Positions 44,917 to 54,065 of a stretch of 64,000 nucleotides of DNA are shown here, piece after piece. The number at the start of each line of letters is the position of its first letter. Position 1 is the first letter of the stretch. A model generated the notes under the pieces. It was not told the DNA's origin, ran no database searches, and worked only from the letters and a program-made list of their open reading frames with translations. Both the position numbers and the translations under genes were made by a program. Origin of the DNA: F22 sp963678855 (GTDB taxonomy: Bacteria; Bacteroidota; Bacteroidia; Bacteroidales; Bacteroidaceae); the NCBI GenBank assembly GCA_963678855.1, contig OY787448.1, positions 2,418,001 through 2,482,000 of the forward strand, in the 5' to 3' direction.

Positions 44917-47397
44917 TCACATGAACAACGAGCCTATTTGATATACTAAAAAGCTAAGTATCCAAGCTAGTACAGTAGTATATGTTGCTGAAAAGAGTGC
45001 CCATTTCCAATGACCAGATTCATTCTTAATAGCCGCTAAAGTAGCGATACAAGGGAAATATATTAGGCAGAAGAGCATATAACCAAATGCCACTAATGGA
45101 GAAATATGCATGTGTTGAGCTAAGCCTCCATCATTTACTGAGTCTTCACTGGCGCCATATATTACACATAAAGTTGATACGACCAACTCTTTTGCACCTA
45201 CACCAGATAATAAACCAATGCCTAAGCGCCAGTCAAATCCAAGTGGTTTAAGTACAGGTTCAATGGCATGTCCAATCATACCCATCCATGAGTGTTCTTG
45301 TTGCAACAATGCTAAATTTTCTGCCTCTGTCCTTTGAACTATCCCATTAAAGTGTTGAGTGAGAGAGCTTGCGCTTTCGTTTCCAAATACCTGTTTTTTT
45401 ACCTCTTCTACTTTAGACTCTTGTGCCAAAGAAGGAGCTTCATATCTTGGATAATAACCTAGGAACCAAATAATAATAGACGCTATCATAATGATACCAC
45501 CCATTTTTGCGAGATATTGTTTCCCTTTTTCCCAAGTATGTCTAAACAATGACTTCATCGTTGGCATCCTATAAGGAGGTAGCTCCATTACAAATGGAGT
45601 TGATTCACCTTTAACCAGCCATTTGTTGAATATAACTGCTGCAATCATAGCAATCAAAATTCCAATAATATACATGCTGAACAATACTAATCCCGCATAT
45701 TGCTTGAAAAAATAGCCCACAAATATTAAATATATTGGTAGACGAGCGCTACACGACATAAATGGATTGATAAGCATCGTGATAAGTCGGCTTTTTCTGT
45801 CTTCTATTGTTCTTGTTGCCATTACAGCAGGTACATTACAGCCAAATCCCATAATCAATGGAATGAACGATTTACCATGTAGTCCCACTTTATGCATTAC
45901 GCGGTCCATAATAAATGCTGCACGTGCCATATAGCCAGAGTCCTCCATTAAGGCAATAAAGAAATAAAGTAGCATGATGTTGGGTAGAAATACTATAACG
46001 CCTCCAACACCATTTATGATACCGTCTACTATCATGTCTTTTATAGGACCTTCTGGTATGTAGGTATGGCCAAGCGAATTGAGGGTAGATACCAGACTGT
46101 CAATCCAATCCATAGGGAATTGTCCAAGAGTAAATGTCATCTGGAACATCAAGAACATGAAGAGAAAGAATAGAGGAAAACCCAAATATTTGTGGGTTAA
46201 TACTTCATCTAGTGCTTTAGTCAATTTTCTTTCGTGAGTTGTATTCGCAGTAAATGTCTCTTTAAGTGCCCCTGAGATAAAGCCATATTTAGCATCTGTC
46301 ATCAATGATTCACTATCATCTCTAAGCACGCTTTGTAGACGACTCTTTGCTTTGTCTACTCGTCTAATGATATGCTCTGCATTAGAAAGTCTCATAATTC
46401 GAAATCTAATCTTATGATCATTTTCGAGTAGCTTGATTGCTAGAAAACGAGTCGAGAATCGATGACGAATTTCTTCATTCTCGCTGATGACCTCTTGAAT
46501 TTTATCAATGCAGGCCTCAATCTCCGGTCCATGGTTGATATGAATATGACGTGCCTTTTCTTCTTCGTCATTATAGATTCTAATGACAGTGTCGAAAAGC
46601 TCGTTTATACCACGGCCATACTTAGATACAGTAGGAATTATTGGCATCCCCAGAAGGGTACCTAGCTGGTTCACGTCTATTGTGTTACCACTAGCTTCCA
46701 ACTCATCATACATATTTAGAGCCATAACGGTACGTACATTCATATCTATTAGCTGAGTCGTTAGATACAAATTACGTTCTAAGTTGGAAGAATCTACTAC
46801 GTTAATTACCACGTCAGGAGTTTGCTTGATAATATAACGACGTACATATAGTTCTTCTGGAGTGTATGCCGAAATAGAATAGGTGCCAGGAAGGTCCACA
46901 ATATTGATTGTGTATCCTTTATACGTCATATGACCTTCTTTGGCATCTACAGTTACTCCTGAGTAGTTTCCCACATGTTCTGTAGAACCTGATGCTATAT
47001 TGAAGAGAGAGGTTTTACCACAGTTCGGATTACCCACTAAAGCCACATTAATCACGCGATGTTTTTCTTCTGCAGCTTCTTGCATTAATTTTTGGTAATC
47101 GTCATTAGCAGTCTCATCTGAAAGAGTTCCAAAGTAGCTACTGTCTTCGTGCTGCGATTTAGCTTTGACTTCTTGTTCACTAATGACATCAATAAGTCTA
47201 GCTTCTTCGCGGCGCAAAGAAACCTCATAGTCCATGATGCGATATTTTACAGGATCTTTCAATGGAGCGTTAAGCAGCACTTGCACAGGCTGTCCCTTTA
47301 CAAAGCCCATCTCGACGATGCGCTTTCGGAATCCTCCATGTCCGCGTACTTTGGTAATAACTCCGTGTTGCCCAGTGGCTAAATCGGATAAATGCAT
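44917..47397 (-). CDS. feoB: ferrous iron transporter, FeoA-FeoB fusion
   Basis: Imports Fe2+ across the inner membrane. An N-terminal FeoA (SH3-like) domain (about 1-72) is fused to the FeoB G-domain with G1 GNPNCGKTSLFN and G3 DLPGTYS and the G4-type NMYD, then a helical insertion domain, and the polytopic core with two Gate motifs (FIPLIMGFGCNVPAVMATR; GVGAKELVVSTLCV). I start at ATG 47397 (826 residues); an in-frame TTG at 47433 lies inside the promoter element and cannot be the start. Confidence 0.93.
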   Translation of the reverse strand: MHLSDLATGQHGVITKVRGHGGFRKRIVEMGFVKGQPVQVLLNAPLKDPVKYRIMDYEVSLRREEARLIDVISEQEVKAKSQHEDSSYFGTLSDETANDDYQKLMQEAAEEKHRVINVALVGNPNCGKTSLFNIASGSTEHVGNYSGVTVDAKEGHMTYKGYTINIVDLPGTYSISAYTPEELYVRRYIIKQTPDVVINVVDSSNLERNLYLTTQLIDMNVRTVMALNMYDELEASGNTIDVNQLGTLLGMPIIPTVSKYGRGINELFDTVIRIYNDEEEKARHIHINHGPEIEACIDKIQEVISENEEIRHRFSTRFLAIKLLENDHKIRFRIMRLSNAEHIIRRVDKAKSRLQSVLRDDSESLMTDAKYGFISGALKETFTANTTHERKLTKALDEVLTHKYLGFPLFFLFMFLMFQMTFTLGQFPMDWIDSLVSTLNSLGHTYIPEGPIKDMIVDGIINGVGGVIVFLPNIMLLYFFIALMEDSGYMARAAFIMDRVMHKVGLHGKSFIPLIMGFGCNVPAVMATRTIEDRKSRLITMLINPFMSCSARLPIYLIFVGYFFKQYAGLVLFSMYIIGILIAMIAAVIFNKWLVKGESTPFVMELPPYRMPTMKSLFRHTWEKGKQYLAKMGGIIMIASIIIWFLGYYPRYEAPSLAQESKVEEVKKQVFGNESASSLTQHFNGIVQRTEAENLALLQQEHSWMGMIGHAIEPVLKPLGFDWRLGIGLLSGVGAKELVVSTLCVIYGASEDSVNDGGLAQHMHISPLVAFGYMLFCLIYFPCIATLAAIKNESGHWKWALFSATYTTVLAWILSFLVYQIGSLFM

Positions 47398-47430
47398 ATG
47401 TTGTTTGTATCTAATCTTTTTTTCTATTTG

Positions 47431-47438
47431 CAAAGGTA
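47431..47438 (-). promoter_or_regulatory. -7 element of feoB
   Basis: Minus strand TACCTTTG, 33 bases before ATG 47397. No clear iron-box palindrome seen around it. Confidence 0.5.
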
Positions 47439-47652
47439 CAAGAAAAAGGCCAAAATGCGAAGTTATTTAGAATGTTTTTAAATAAAGATGTGTTTGAAAA
47501 TCAGAGCTGAACATGGCGAAGGGTTTTGATATCAAATAGAAATTTGCATGAGCATGGTTAAAGATAAGATTTGTTAAGAATATAGTGAATGAAGAAAAGT
47601 TAATAGGAAAAATAAAGTGTCTATTTTATTTTTGTTTTTTGAAAGATATTGT

Positions 47653-47660
47653 TATATTTG
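47653..47660 (+). promoter_or_regulatory. -7 element of the 150-residue protein gene
   Basis: TATATTTG with TTTG at 47631-47634 (18-base spacer), 39 bases before the ATG. The ~190 bases between this and the feoB promoter are AT-rich with nothing else seen. Confidence 0.5.
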
Positions 47661-47699
47661 AGACTTGATGTTGTGCTAATTATAAAAAAAGTTTAGAGT

Positions 47700-48152
47700 A
47701 TGAGTAAGATTCAACACGTCCCCTTAGAGGACTATCTTATACATGGAGATAGTACTGAAGCATTTATGCGCTACTGTTGTACTGATACGTTTTTGTGGAA
47801 GTTGTATTTTAAACATTTTGCTGATTTTTTAAAGTACAAGTTACATGTGTTACGTTCGAATAGTTTCTATCAGATCCTGCTAAAGGATTTGCTTGAGGGT
47901 ATGCCTCAGACTAAGTTTGAAAGTATGGCAACGGAGTTTGCTTATACACGCTTAGACAACTTTCTGATGATACCTCATTTAAACCATGTGCTTGCTCTCA
48001 AGTCTAAAGGAGTAAATGTGCAGATTGAATCAACAGGATTAATGGCCTGGATTCGACCTTGGTGTGAAAAATACAATATCACCAATATTATCGCTCCTAT
48101 AGCCGAGGTAGATAAAGGAAAGCACCTAACTGGACGGATTGTAAAACGTTAA
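47700..48152 (+). CDS. conserved hypothetical protein, 150 residues
   Basis: Not recognised. Soluble with no signal peptide; helical and rich in aromatic residues (DTFLWKLYFKHFADFLKYKL), with LARLDN-like YTRLDNFLMIPHLNHVL and a C-terminal GLMAWIRPWCEKYNI. It has its own promoter and terminator. Its frame has no stop and normal codon use, so it is a real gene, but no role can be given. Confidence 0.65.
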   Translation: MSKIQHVPLEDYLIHGDSTEAFMRYCCTDTFLWKLYFKHFADFLKYKLHVLRSNSFYQILLKDLLEGMPQTKFESMATEFAYTRLDNFLMIPHLNHVLALKSKGVNVQIESTGLMAWIRPWCEKYNITNIIAPIAEVDKGKHLTGRIVKR

Positions 48153-48184
48153 GAATTGTAAGATTATGTATTTGTTTGTCCAGT

Positions 48185-48242
48185 AAAAAGGGCTAATTTA
48201 TTGAAGTAGTAATATGGGATACTTCAATAAATTAGCCTTTTT
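48185..48242. terminator. long bidirectional terminator
   Basis: About 22-bp stem AAAAGGGCTAATTTATTGAA with TTCAATAAATTAGCCTTTT, 11-base loop. It serves the convergent genes on both sides. Confidence 0.8.
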
Positions 48243-48246
48243 ATAG

Positions 48247-49665
48247 TTATAAATTAACTTGTACAGGGCGAACTTTTTTTTGGGGATTGGCTAGTTCTCG
48301 CCAATTCTTAGTCACTTTAAAGAAGTCGTTTTTGTTAATAGTACGAGCAGCAACGACATTTTCAGATTGACTGCTACTATCACCAGTGATGATTCCAAGT
48401 GCAGTAGAAAGAAGCAATTCGTCTGAAGAACCGAGAGGTGCTAGAGTTGCTAAAGAACTTTCTTTTACTTCGTGATTTGCACTGAATCCTTCAACGTAAT
48501 CATTGAATCCATCGTCGTTACGAACTGTTGCAATTACTGGCCAGAAAGTGTATTCTGGATAATCAGTATGTGTAAAGCCTGCCATAGCGACATTCTTTCC
48601 ATAAGTAGTACTGCCGACTAGTACGATGTTTTCTGCCCCCATATATGGTCTTAATGCACTGATTACCAATTCAGACGCAGACGCAGTAACGTTGCTTGTT
48701 AAGATATATATATTTGACAAGTTCAGGTTACTACCACTTCCGATAAGCTCTGTTGTAGCCATGAAATCACTTGTTTGAGGGTCTTGTTTATCGTTGTACT
48801 CTAGATAAAACAATCGTTGCCCGATTGCAGTTGAAGGTGCCAGCATGGAAGTCAGCAATTGAGCAGCTCTAATGTCTCCTCCGCGATTGTAGCGCAAATC
48901 AAGTACAAAAGCATCGAGTCCAGCAGGAGCAAATGTTTGGGTAAATATTTGCCTCAACGCATTGTCGTATGTTTCGTCATTTTCGTCATCAGTTCCACGA
49001 ATGAATTTGGAATAGGCCAAATAGCCCACCTTGTAGCCAGCATGGTCCAAAATTTCAGCGTCAAGTATAGGGTTGTATGTGGCATTAGTAGCTGCAGGGA
49101 GTGATATGGTCTCTTTACTGAGTAAAGTCAAAGTGGCAGCATCGGTTTGTGCTGCAAGTTCTTGATAATTTTTTGATGTGTAGTTCACACCATTTCGTTG
49201 AGTAATCACGTCGCCTCTTTTTAATCCAGCTTGAGCAGCAGGGCTACCAGAGTAGACATAATTTACACGTACCAAAATATTTTCTTGTACAACTCCATTA
49301 TCATCAGTGATTTGGTAGAATGTGATATCCCAACCGTAATCTAAATTAGTTTCAGATTTAGTCGTAGCCGAAACTTCCACATAAGAAAAAGGATACCCAT
49401 TTTTACCATCTTTGTCAGATAAAAGTGATTCAAAGAAGACTTCTGCGTCTTCAAAATAGTCTTTATCTTCTAATTGGGGTAAATCAGCATAATAGAGATA
49501 ATTTAAGTTCATGACTTCGTAAATCCATGGATTAGGCATTGTTTTTTCTTCAAACTCTTTTGTGCGGTCATCTCCACAGGCGATAAAAGAAGTTGTAATT
49601 ATTAGAAATAAGCTCCATGTAAGAGCAGTACGTAATGAATATATCATAGTCTTTTGTTTAGTCAT
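48247..49665 (-). CDS. S41 family C-terminal-processing-like peptidase, lipoprotein
   Basis: Lipobox FIAC (Cys about residue 30, ACGDDRTKEFEE). A small helical N-terminal domain, a PDZ domain (about 125-180; SGSPAAQAGLKRGDVIT-like) and the S41 core with FVLDLRYNRGGDI, the nucleophile segment SNVTASASELVI and the general-base Lys in GSTTYGKNVAM. 472 residues. Surface or periplasmic protease of unknown substrate. Divergent from the epimerase gene. Confidence 0.87.
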   Translation of the reverse strand: MTKQKTMIYSLRTALTWSLFLIITTSFIACGDDRTKEFEEKTMPNPWIYEVMNLNYLYYADLPQLEDKDYFEDAEVFFESLLSDKDGKNGYPFSYVEVSATTKSETNLDYGWDITFYQITDDNGVVQENILVRVNYVYSGSPAAQAGLKRGDVITQRNGVNYTSKNYQELAAQTDAATLTLLSKETISLPAATNATYNPILDAEILDHAGYKVGYLAYSKFIRGTDDENDETYDNALRQIFTQTFAPAGLDAFVLDLRYNRGGDIRAAQLLTSMLAPSTAIGQRLFYLEYNDKQDPQTSDFMATTELIGSGSNLNLSNIYILTSNVTASASELVISALRPYMGAENIVLVGSTTYGKNVAMAGFTHTDYPEYTFWPVIATVRNDDGFNDYVEGFSANHEVKESSLATLAPLGSSDELLLSTALGIITGDSSSQSENVVAARTINKNDFFKVTKNWRELANPQKKVRPVQVNL

Positions 49666-49711
49666 AATATTCTCTTTAGATGGTTGTCATAACACCGTTT
49701 TATATTACTTT

Positions 49712-49719
49712 CAAAAGTA
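49712..49719 (-). promoter_or_regulatory. -7 element of the S41 peptidase gene
   Basis: Minus strand TACTTTTG, 47 bases before the ATG at 49665; close to the divergent epimerase promoter. Confidence 0.45.
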
Positions 49720-49728
49720 GTCATAATC

Positions 49729-49759
49729 TTGCTATTATCAAAAAAAAACTGTAAGTTTG
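49729..49759 (+). promoter_or_regulatory. promoter of the aldose epimerase gene
   Basis: TTG (49729-49731), 20-base spacer, TAAGTTTG (49752-49759). Confidence 0.6.
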
Positions 49760-49786
49760 TAGTCATATAATTAAAATACCGTACTC

Positions 49787-50956
49787 ATGAAACACAAGTC
49801 TCTTGCCTTATATTTTTGTGTATTAGTTAGTCTATCCTTATTATTTCTTGGCTTATGGACTGGCTGTCGAGGTTATAATTCCCATGGATTTACTACATAT
49901 TCAGGTCTTTGTCCTGTTGACTTTGATACCATTATTGATGGTAAGCAAGTGAAGTTATACACTCTGAGAAATCATGAGGGTATGGAAGTTTGTATAACTA
50001 ACTATGGGGCGCGTATTGTGTCTATAGCGATACCTGACACTACAAAGAAAAAGTGGATTGATGTTGCATTAGGCTTTCAAACAATACATGACTACGTTGA
50101 TAAACCCAATTGCTTTGGAGCATGTATAGGACGTTATGCAAATCGTATTCGTAATGGTCGTTTCCCACTCCTGGGCGATACTATTCAACTAGATATTGAT
50201 GAACATAATCATACCTGCCATGGTGGTACATCGCCTTGGCATAACCAAGTTTTTGAAGCAGAATGGTTAGATGCCGAGAATTTGGCTATGAAGCTTCATT
50301 CACCCGATGGTGCAGGTGGATTTCCTGGCAATGTAGATCTGACATTAGTGTATACAATCTCTCATGAGCAGAACTCTTTTATTATTGGTGCACAAGCTAA
50401 GACTGACAAACCAACGGTTATCAATCTTACTAATCATACCTTCTTTAATTTGAGTGGAGATCCAACTTTGCCTATTGACGATCATTTGTTTTATGTGAAT
50501 GCCGATAGTATACAAGAAATAGATGCTGAAAGTGTGGCGACAGGTGCGAAATATCCACTTGAAAATTGGAGTCTTGATTTTCGAACACCACATAGAATAG
50601 GAGATGCGCTGCATGATACCACAGAGTATGTGAAATCACGTAATGGACTTGATTTTACATATATACTCGACACTCGTGCTAAGCTAGAAAAACCAGCGAT
50701 GCAACTGAAATCTCCTCGTTCTGGATTGAGCCTATCTGTTTTAACTGATGAACCATCAATTCATTTTTACACGTTAAATTTACCAGACTTCCGACGTGTT
50801 GGAAAAAATAGTGTTGTGTATAGAACACATTCTGGTATAGCTGTAGAGCCTAGGCATTTCTCAGATTCCCCAAATCACCCAGATTGGCCTTCTACTACAC
50901 TGATGCCTAATGATACTTATCGTAGCACAATTATCTATTCATTTAGTTGGAAATAA
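49787..50956 (+). CDS. galM: aldose 1-epimerase, lipoprotein form
   Basis: Interconverts alpha and beta anomers of galactose or other aldoses. A lipobox-like LWTGC (Cys about residue 27) suggests a periplasmic, membrane-attached enzyme. Conserved substrate sites: NRIRNGRFPL, HTCHGG (His), TNHTFFNLSGD (His) and the catalytic Glu in GIAVEPRHFSDSPNHPDW. 389 residues. Confidence 0.9.
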   Translation: MKHKSLALYFCVLVSLSLLFLGLWTGCRGYNSHGFTTYSGLCPVDFDTIIDGKQVKLYTLRNHEGMEVCITNYGARIVSIAIPDTTKKKWIDVALGFQTIHDYVDKPNCFGACIGRYANRIRNGRFPLLGDTIQLDIDEHNHTCHGGTSPWHNQVFEAEWLDAENLAMKLHSPDGAGGFPGNVDLTLVYTISHEQNSFIIGAQAKTDKPTVINLTNHTFFNLSGDPTLPIDDHLFYVNADSIQEIDAESVATGAKYPLENWSLDFRTPHRIGDALHDTTEYVKSRNGLDFTYILDTRAKLEKPAMQLKSPRSGLSLSVLTDEPSIHFYTLNLPDFRRVGKNSVVYRTHSGIAVEPRHFSDSPNHPDWPSTTLMPNDTYRSTIIYSFSWK

Positions 50957-51001
50957 AAGCTTAATCTAACCAATATTTGTTTTGTACTAAACCTATACCT
51001 T

Positions 51002-53962
51002 ATGGCAGAACTTAATCTAAAAAGTTTGTTGACTCAAGACACCGCGTTTGCCAACCTTATGACTAAACGTGTCTTTAATATATTGTTGATCGCCAATCCA
51101 TATGATGCCTTTATTCTTGAAGATGACGGACGCATTGACGAAAAGCTGTTCAACGAGTACACTGCTTTGTCGTTGCGTTATCCACCACGCTTTATGAAAG
51201 CGTCTACTGAAGAAGAGGCTTTTCGTATGATGGAAGAGGCGAACTACGACCTTGTGATATGTATGCCTGGTACAGGTGATAATGATAGTTTTGATATTGG
51301 TCGTCATATTAAGGCGAAATATCCCGATATGCCTATCATTGTTTTGACTCCATTTAGTCATGGGATTACTCGTCGAATTGAACATGAAGATTTGTCGGCT
51401 TTTGACAATATTTTTTGTTGGTTGGGTAATACAGAATTGTTGCTTTCTATCATCAAGTTGATAGAAGACAAGATGAATCTTGAACGTGATGTTGATGAGG
51501 TTGGTGTACAAATGTTGCTTGTAGTTGAAGATAGTATCCGCTTTTATAGCTCTATATTACCTATTCTATATAAGTTTATTCTACAACAAAGTCAGGAGTT
51601 TAGTACGGAAGCCCTTAATCCACACCAGCGCACTTTGCGTATGCGTGGGCGTCCAAAAATTGTGCTAACTCGTAGCTATGATGAGGCTATGGAGTTTTAT
51701 TCACGCTACTCAGACAATGTGTTAGGAGTAATTAGCGATGTGCGCTTTCCACTTCACTACCAGGGTGGTACAAAGGATGCATTGGCAGGTATAAAGTTAT
51801 GTGGAGAAATTCGTAAATCAGACCCATTTATTCCAATTATCATACAGTCAAGCGAGTCGGAAAATGCTCGTTATGCAGATCAGCTACACGCTAGTTTTAT
51901 TGATAAGAGTAGCAAAAAAATGGAGGTCGATGTACAAGCATGTCTAGCTGAGCATTTTGGTTTTGGTGATTTTGTGTTTAGAAATCCAACAACTTCTCAA
52001 GAAATTGCTCGAGTACGCAATCTCAAGGAACTTCAAAATATCCTCTACGCTTTACCCGCAGAGAGCTTTGAGTATCATGTCCAGCGTAACCATATTTCTC
52101 GTTGGCTGTACAGTCGTGCGATGTTCCCATTGGCTAAGTTTTTGCGAGCTATTGCCTACGAGCAAGAAAAAGACCTAAATCACTACAGAGAAATTATTTT
52201 TGACGCTATCGTTCAGTATCGTAAAGTCAAGAATCAAGGTGTGGTAGCTATCTTTAAACGTGATCGTTTTGACCGTTATTCCAACTTTGCGCGTATTGGA
52301 GATGGATCTCTTGGAGGTAAGGGGCGTGGTCTAGCCTTTATCGATAATATGATCAAACAGCATCACACATTTGAGCATATAGCCAATGCACAAGTGGTAA
52401 TTCCCAAAACGGTGGTATTGTGTACTGATATATTTGATGAGTTTATGGAAACAAATGAGCTTTATCAAGTTGCTATGAGTGATTTAGATGATGAGCAGAT
52501 TCTTAAGCATTTCTTACGCGCTAAATTGCCTGACACTCTGGTTGCCGACTTTTTTACATTTTTCGATGTAGTGAAGGCGCCTATTGCTGTTCGTTCAAGT
52601 AGCTTACTGGAAGATTCTCATTATCAGCCATTTGCAGGGATTTATAACACCTATATGATCCCTTATTTGGACGATAGATACGAGATGCTTCGTCTGCTTA
52701 GTGATGCCATCAAAGGAGTTTACGCCTCTGTGTACTTCAAGGATTCGAAAGCTTATATGCAAGCGACATCTAATGTTATCGATTCAGAAAAAATGGCTGT
52801 CGTACTTCAAGAAGTTGTTGGGAGTCAATACGGTGAAAGATATTATCCGTCATTCAGTGGTGTTGCTCGTTCTTTAAATTTTTACCCTATTGAAGATGAA
52901 CGTACCGAAGAGGGTGTCGTGAATCTAGCACTTGGTTTAGGAAAGTATATTGTAGACGGAGGACAAACTCTACGTTTTTCACCTTATCATCCTCAGAAAG
53001 TGTTGCAAACTAGTGAATTGCAGTTGGCGTTAAAGGAGACACAAAAGAAATTTTATGCTTTAGATCTAAGTGAGTCGATCGATACTATATCTAGCAATGA
53101 TAGCTTTAATTGCCTCTCTTTACCTATATCTGAAGCTGAGAAAGATGGCTCTTTACGCTATATCGCTTCTACATTTGATGCCTATAATAGCGTCATCCGC
53201 GACGGTTTGTATCCTAAAGGACGTAAGTTGATTACGTTTGCTAATATACTCAAGCACAACGTGTTTCCTCTTGCTGAGATTATGCAGTCTGTGCTGAGGT
53301 CTAGTCAGGATTCTATTCGACGTCCAGTAGAAATTGAGTTTGCTGGTATTTTAGATAAGAACGAAGAGGTATCTGGCACTCTGTATTTACTACAAGTGCG
53401 TCCTATTGTAGACATGCACAATGCTGTGGAGGAAAACTTGATGGAGGTACCACGTGGAGAGTTGCTGCTACAGTCTACACACTCTTTAGGTCATGGTAAT
53501 GTAGATGAAATCGTTGATGTGATTTACGTGCGTCCAGAACATTTTGATCCGAAAAACAACTTACAAGTTGCGACCGAGATTGGCGGGATTAATGAACAGC
53601 TTGTGGCTGCAGGAAAGAATTATATCTTGATTGGTCCAGGTCGATGGGGAAGCAGCGATTCTTGGCTAGGAATACCTGTTAGTTGGCCACAAATTTCGGG
53701 TGCCCGACTAATAGTCGAAGCTGGTTTAACTAAGTACCGCATTGACCCAAGTCAGGGTACACACTTTTTTCAAAACCTCACGTCTTTTGGGGTGGGATAC
53801 TTTACAATCAATCCATATCTAGATGATGGACATATCGATTATGATGCTCTAAATGTGTGCGAAGCGTTGCACGAAACTGAGCTTGTAAGGCATGTCAGAT
53901 TACAAAAATCTGTTACAATTCAGATGGATGGGCAGAAAAGAGTAGGCATCGTACGCTATTAG
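51002..53962 (+). CDS. large ATP-grasp (PEP/pyruvate-binding) protein with receiver-like domains
   Basis: 986 residues. Two receiver-like folds (about 22-155, FNILLIANPYDAF; and about 168-315, MLLVVEDSIRF with ISDVRFPLHYQGG) precede a PPDK/PEP-synthase N-terminal ATP-grasp domain (about 435-800; IGDGSLGGKGRGLAF, APIAVRSSSLLEDS, AGIYNTYMI). A C-terminal domain of about 150 residues contains GPGRWGSSDSWLGIPVSW. The swivelling phospho-His domain and PEP TIM barrel of true PEP synthase are absent, so PEP synthesis is doubtful. Common in Bacteroidota, function unproven. 45 bases after galM, probably co-transcribed. Confidence 0.8.
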   Translation: MAELNLKSLLTQDTAFANLMTKRVFNILLIANPYDAFILEDDGRIDEKLFNEYTALSLRYPPRFMKASTEEEAFRMMEEANYDLVICMPGTGDNDSFDIGRHIKAKYPDMPIIVLTPFSHGITRRIEHEDLSAFDNIFCWLGNTELLLSIIKLIEDKMNLERDVDEVGVQMLLVVEDSIRFYSSILPILYKFILQQSQEFSTEALNPHQRTLRMRGRPKIVLTRSYDEAMEFYSRYSDNVLGVISDVRFPLHYQGGTKDALAGIKLCGEIRKSDPFIPIIIQSSESENARYADQLHASFIDKSSKKMEVDVQACLAEHFGFGDFVFRNPTTSQEIARVRNLKELQNILYALPAESFEYHVQRNHISRWLYSRAMFPLAKFLRAIAYEQEKDLNHYREIIFDAIVQYRKVKNQGVVAIFKRDRFDRYSNFARIGDGSLGGKGRGLAFIDNMIKQHHTFEHIANAQVVIPKTVVLCTDIFDEFMETNELYQVAMSDLDDEQILKHFLRAKLPDTLVADFFTFFDVVKAPIAVRSSSLLEDSHYQPFAGIYNTYMIPYLDDRYEMLRLLSDAIKGVYASVYFKDSKAYMQATSNVIDSEKMAVVLQEVVGSQYGERYYPSFSGVARSLNFYPIEDERTEEGVVNLALGLGKYIVDGGQTLRFSPYHPQKVLQTSELQLALKETQKKFYALDLSESIDTISSNDSFNCLSLPISEAEKDGSLRYIASTFDAYNSVIRDGLYPKGRKLITFANILKHNVFPLAEIMQSVLRSSQDSIRRPVEIEFAGILDKNEEVSGTLYLLQVRPIVDMHNAVEENLMEVPRGELLLQSTHSLGHGNVDEIVDVIYVRPEHFDPKNNLQVATEIGGINEQLVAAGKNYILIGPGRWGSSDSWLGIPVSWPQISGARLIVEAGLTKYRIDPSQGTHFFQNLTSFGVGYFTINPYLDDGHIDYDALNVCEALHETELVRHVRLQKSVTIQMDGQKRVGIVRY

Positions 53963-53992
53963 GGAAAAAAATCAGTAATTAAACGAGAAAAA

Positions 53993-54030
53993 GGGCGCAA
54001 AAGCAAAAGGATTTTTGTATTTTTGCGCCC
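53993..54030 (+). promoter_or_regulatory. hairpin overlapping the nqr promoter
   Basis: GGGCGCAAAA (53993-54002) pairs perfectly with TTTTGCGCCC (54021-54030). The -7-like TATTTTTG (54018-54025) lies in the right arm. It may end the upstream message and also shape the start of nqr transcription. Confidence 0.5.
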
Positions 54031-54065
54031 GTAAAAGTGTATACCCCAAATATCAAGTTATACAG

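Noticed and set aside
47431..47433. TTG start 12 codons upstream of the chosen feoB start
   Set aside because: It lies inside the -7 element TACCTTTG, so it would not be in the message.
54015..54065. Upstream extension of nqrA
   Set aside because: These codons cover the promoter/hairpin region and the family N-terminus begins at MTNVIKLRKG.
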